Of a stretch of 64,000 bases of DNA, positions 60,973-64,000 are shown piece by piece; the first letter of the stretch is position 1, and each line of letters begins with the position of its first letter. The position numbers and the translations under genes were made by a program. Source of the DNA: Oceanobacillus_B kapialis (GTDB lineage Bacteria > Bacillota > Bacilli > Bacillales > Amphibacillaceae); the NCBI RefSeq assembly GCF_042685265.1, contig NZ_JBHUMX010000045.1, one strand, 5' to 3'. The notes beneath the pieces are model-generated. The model searched no databases, was not told where the DNA came from, and saw only the letters and a program-made list of their open reading frames with translations.

Positions 60973-63096
60973 TTAGTATGAATAATCCACTTCTTTTTCT
61001 ATATAATACCTTCCATTTCTTACACTGCCCTCTAAAATACCTGTAGATCCAAGCATATCCATAACACCTGGTAAAAACCATAAATCTATCGATGCTTCAG
61101 CCTTTGCACTTACATATGTTGGTGCTTCAACAATATCCTGTGTGGTTTTATTATCAACTACTGCCTGAATTCGATTAATCCGCGAATCACCACCGGGATG
61201 CATGAATAAAAATAGTCGTAAGTAAAATTTATAATCTGTCATGAAGGGCCTCATCCTGTCTATATGCAGTAATGGAACCTCTTCTCCACTAGTAAGCTTT
61301 TCAATATCTTTAACTGTTCTATTAAAAGCCCAAACCGTGGCAGCAATAAACTTAGGTAATGGATGTGGGACAGCTTTTACTTCTGTTTGGGTAAATGATG
61401 CTATGAAATTAAATGCAAACCTTGTTGCTGTCAATTCTAGTAGCGCATATCCATAATTCACACCAGGAGTATGAGATCCGTACAAAATATACTCTACCTC
61501 ACGATTAATAAAGAGAAAATTATCAGGATAACTACTTGGTTGAAATAAACCAAGCTCATTGTCTGACGCGAACCTTGTAAGGATATATTCGTTAATATAC
61601 GCCTCATCTCTTACATCTTTTGCTAATCCTCCTAAATTATGAAACAAACTACCTATCATATCGAATGAATCTTGTGAACCCTGTTCAGCATCCTCCAAAT
61701 CCAAGTCTCCAGCACTATTCTCAGACGCACCACCATAGGTTGTAACTAAGTCCTTTAGTTTATTGTAGGTGGTATAATCTGTATTTAACGCCATGCCCTT
61801 ATTTACAATATCTTTAATCTTATTAAGGGCGCTAAGAGCGTCCGAAAAGCTTCCTCCACTTCCCGAATCACCTGTTTCGGTTTCTTCATAGTTATTATCT
61901 GCATAATTATGTGCTGCCTTAGTATCTGTATAAGCTGTATCAAAATGGTTTTTTATGTTATTTATCACCGCATTATGAGGTCCATTTAAAAACCCTTCAA
62001 AATCACTAATTTGATATTTGACATATGGTAAGAGAGTCGCAGAATTTCCCGGTGCACCGCCATCTACACTTTTTCCTGCTTTTTTTGTTTTCGAAATGCT
62101 GCTTGTAAAAAAGCTTTTTTCAATGACATATTCACTGATCTGATTTGTTAAATCGTTCAATTCTCCCTCTACTTCAGTTAACGCTTGGTCACTACAGTTG
62201 TTGCTTGAAAGATTATTATACTTCTGATTAACATCTTCCTTGACATCCCCAATTTTCTTCTCAATATTATTGTTAATCCTTTGAGCTTTCTCTAAGTCCT
62301 TTACAGCATTGTTTAATTCCTTTTTAGCAGTGTTACCTTTCGTTCTAATCTCAACCAAGACATTTCTAAGATCATTTTCAAATTCTTCCTCAGGTTCTTC
62401 CTCATATTCTGGAAACTGAGCCCTTGCATCTTCTAAGTTATCCACATTGGGGTAAGTAGATCTAGCGCTATCATTAACTTTACCCTCTGCATCTTTTAAG
62501 CTGTTACGTGCATTTAAGAGGTGCTTGACAGCATCATCCATACTCTCATCTCTATCTTGAACCAAGCCATCAACTTCTTTTGCAACATCAACATAAACTT
62601 CAGCTTCTTGCATGGTACATGTGTAAGGTAGAATGCCATCGATTATAACCTTGCCGAATTCAATTGGGGCTTTATATTTCATATCCTCAAGAATCTGATG
62701 CTTTACAATTTCTGTATTAGAAAAAGTTCGGTTTTCATTTGGCTCAAATGATGTGTTTTCTACCTTTGTGTCCACAAATTTATAATAACCACTTTCATCT
62801 ACTGTTAAATTTTCTTCAAACACCTTATCAAATATCTCAGCTGGTTGTTCAGCCCCAGGATTAATTACAAATAGTCCTTTATTTTGAACATCTTTGTCGT
62901 ATGAAGAAAAGGAAGAACGAATTGCGGACTTAGAGGCCTGCTCAACCTGGTATTCTGCAACCATTATTCTGACAAAGTCTATCAATACTGCATTAAATAA
63001 AAACAATAGGAGGGTAACGATAATTACATATATCGAAACAGCTCCATTCTCTTTTATAACAAAGCGATGAAAAGCCGCCTTGAGTTTCTGCATCAA
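60973..63096 (-). CDS. Large pilus-locus protein, DUF5702-like
   Basis: A 707-residue protein with an N-terminal segment like a prepilin (VIKENGAVSIYVIIVTLLLF) in which the +5 residue is tyrosine instead of glutamate. After one transmembrane helix (19-45) the rest is extracytoplasmic, including coiled-coil stretches (about 195-300) and a C-terminal compact domain. It resembles the DUF5702 proteins found beside TadE genes in Firmicutes. Probably a structural or anchoring component of the pilus. Confidence 0.7.
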   Translation of the reverse strand: MMQKLKAAFHRFVIKENGAVSIYVIIVTLLLFLFNAVLIDFVRIMVAEYQVEQASKSAIRSSFSSYDKDVQNKGLFVINPGAEQPAEIFDKVFEENLTVDESGYYKFVDTKVENTSFEPNENRTFSNTEIVKHQILEDMKYKAPIEFGKVIIDGILPYTCTMQEAEVYVDVAKEVDGLVQDRDESMDDAVKHLLNARNSLKDAEGKVNDSARSTYPNVDNLEDARAQFPEYEEEPEEEFENDLRNVLVEIRTKGNTAKKELNNAVKDLEKAQRINNNIEKKIGDVKEDVNQKYNNLSSNNCSDQALTEVEGELNDLTNQISEYVIEKSFFTSSISKTKKAGKSVDGGAPGNSATLLPYVKYQISDFEGFLNGPHNAVINNIKNHFDTAYTDTKAAHNYADNNYEETETGDSGSGGSFSDALSALNKIKDIVNKGMALNTDYTTYNKLKDLVTTYGGASENSAGDLDLEDAEQGSQDSFDMIGSLFHNLGGLAKDVRDEAYINEYILTRFASDNELGLFQPSSYPDNFLFINREVEYILYGSHTPGVNYGYALLELTATRFAFNFIASFTQTEVKAVPHPLPKFIAATVWAFNRTVKDIEKLTSGEEVPLLHIDRMRPFMTDYKFYLRLFLFMHPGGDSRINRIQAVVDNKTTQDIVEAPTYVSAKAEASIDLWFLPGVMDMLGSTGILEGSVRNGRYYIEKEVDYSY

Positions 63097-63108
63097 CTGT
63101 TACCCTCC

Positions 63109-63774
63109 CTACCGTCGAGACATAAATTGTGTTATATAACTGGAATATTCTTGTAATGATTTAACTGCATATATAACAAGATCAGTTGTTCTAGTAAATT
63201 CTGTCGGATCTGTTATAGAGCGAGATACTTCTACCTCTATTTGGTCTATTCCAAATAAATTTGTAACAGAGGAAGGAAAATTCAAGGGACTATTAAGATG
63301 TACAACGATCTGGCTTCCTGCCAAGTTATTTTCATATCTTACCTCTCCTGTAGCTCCTGAGGGTAATATATCAGAAGAAACTCTTCCAAGTTTTTCTTGG
63401 GGTAGCCCTCCTCCGCCCCCTGAACCTATCGGGATACTTGCTCCCCCATTAGAAAAGATGTCGATACCAAACTGCGATAAATATTGGTCATCCGTAACTC
63501 TCCAATATAGGCCATCACCACCATCAAACGATGTGTATTTATCAAATTCACCAGTATTAATATCCTTGTCACTGTTGTTCCATACAAAAGCAAGCTTTTC
63601 AGCAACTGAATTAGCACTGTAATGTAAGGCTGATTGTTGGTACATAACCAGAGCAAAAAATATAAAACAAAGAGTTAACATTAATAAAATAGGGAAAACA
63701 AGGGATGCTTCGATGGTGAAGCTCCCTTTTTCCTCTTCTTTAAACCTGCGGAATTTGTGACTGCCTGTTTTCAT
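63109..63774 (-). CDS. TadE-like pseudopilin
   Basis: A 221-residue protein with a prepilin-type N-terminus: basic leader, G17 followed by SFTIE (glutamate at +5) and a hydrophobic helix (ASLVFPILLMLTLCFIFFA). The remainder is extracytoplasmic. AAAGGA precedes the ATG. It follows the Flp1-like gene and precedes the DUF5702-like gene. Confidence 0.83.
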   Translation of the reverse strand: MKTGSHKFRRFKEEEKGSFTIEASLVFPILLMLTLCFIFFALVMYQQSALHYSANSVAEKLAFVWNNSDKDINTGEFDKYTSFDGGDGLYWRVTDDQYLSQFGIDIFSNGGASIPIGSGGGGGLPQEKLGRVSSDILPSGATGEVRYENNLAGSQIVVHLNSPLNFPSSVTNLFGIDQIEVEVSRSITDPTEFTRTTDLVIYAVKSLQEYSSYITQFMSRR

Positions 63775-63803
63775 AGATAGCGGTCCTTTCTTGAACTAAA
63801 GGC

Positions 63804-63995
63804 TTACTCGTTGCTTTTGAAATCTTGAATTTCACCTTCTCCAAAATCGAGAAGTTCATTTATCCATCCCATAATATTCTCTCTAAACAACAAAGCAATA
63901 ACAACGATAACCGCAATAATTAACATAATCTCGAGAGTCTGTAGCCCATTCTCATCCTTCCAAAATCTCTTACAAGCGTTTTTAAATTTTTGCAT
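63804..63995 (-). CDS. Flp1-like type IVb pilin
   Basis: A 63-residue small pilin. A 17-residue basic leader ends in ENG, followed by LQTLE (glutamate at +5) and a hydrophobic helix (EIMLIIAVIVVIALLF), with a short acidic tail. This matches the Flp1-like family of Tad major pilins. Its ribosome site lies at or beyond the window edge, so the start at 63995 is taken as the first ATG. The rest of the locus should continue to the right. Confidence 0.85.
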   Translation of the reverse strand: MQKFKNACKRFWKDENGLQTLEIMLIIAVIVVIALLFRENIMGWINELLDFGEGEIQDFKSNE

Positions 63996-64000
63996 TTATA

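Noticed and set aside
1..64000. CRISPR array, rRNA or tRNA genes
   Set aside because: No regularly spaced direct repeats and no recognisable tRNA or rRNA sequences were seen on either strand.

Overview
The window is a 64 kb low-GC chromosomal segment from an endospore-forming Bacillaceae bacterium. Gene content and order follow the Bacillus subtilis yqe/yqf block (ccpN-glyS-glyQ-recO-era ... phoH-yqfD-yqfC ... hrcA-grpE-dnaK-dnaJ ... lepA-spoIIP-gpr-rpsT-holA-comE ... yqeH-yqeG-sda). Sporulation genes (sda, sigK, spoIIP, gpr, yqfC, yqfD) point the same way. The Mrp Na+/H+ antiporter operon and the general protein style suggest the Oceanobacillus/Virgibacillus side of the family. The genus is an inference; no rRNA is present.

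Layout. 1-11.8 kb (minus strand): the CcpN repressor, glycyl-tRNA synthetase under a T-box leader, RecO, Era, DgkA, YbeY, a 7TM-HD c-di-AMP phosphodiesterase, PhoH and the sporulation pair YqfC/YqfD. An IS200-type element (about 12.0-12.65 kb) sits between yqfC and a gene at the yqfB position. 12.7-31.7 kb (minus): FloA/NfeD membrane-domain proteins, YqeY, S21, DeoC, MtaB, RsmE, PrmA, the HrcA/CIRCE heat-shock operon, HemW, LepA, and the sporulation genes yqxA, spoIIP and gpr. rpsT runs on the plus strand. 32.4-42.9 kb (minus): HolA, the late competence operon comEA-comEB-comEC, and the ribosome/NAD/shikimate cluster yqeG-yqeH-aroE-yhbY-nadD-yqeK-rsfS-yqeM. yqzM is on the plus strand.

43-51.6 kb is a plus-strand block. 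It holds sda behind a cluster of DnaA boxes, an Mrp antiporter operon that goes straight from mrpA to mrpC with no mrpB, a MurE-family ligase outside a dcw cluster and lacking the canonical diaminopimelate motif, and an uninterrupted sigK. 51.6-53.3 kb (minus) holds a YrhC-like protein, MtnN and a YrrS-like protein.

53.4-64 kb (minus) is the most accessory-looking region. It reads 5' to 3' from the window's right edge: Flp1-like pilin, TadE-like pseudopilin, a large DUF5702-like protein, a DUF4352-like lipoprotein, a second TadE-like protein and a prepilin peptidase. After a gap come an FHA-domain membrane protein with a DUF6382-like N-terminus, a PP2C phosphatase, a Hanks-type Ser/Thr kinase and an EssB/YukC-family pseudokinase. 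No type VII secretion partner (EsxA, EssA, EssC) is in view. The region therefore looks like a Tad/Flp-type pilus locus beside a complete write/erase/read phospho-signalling module and a repurposed EssB. It is the best candidate here for an under-described system. The Tad ATPase and platform genes would have to lie beyond position 64000.
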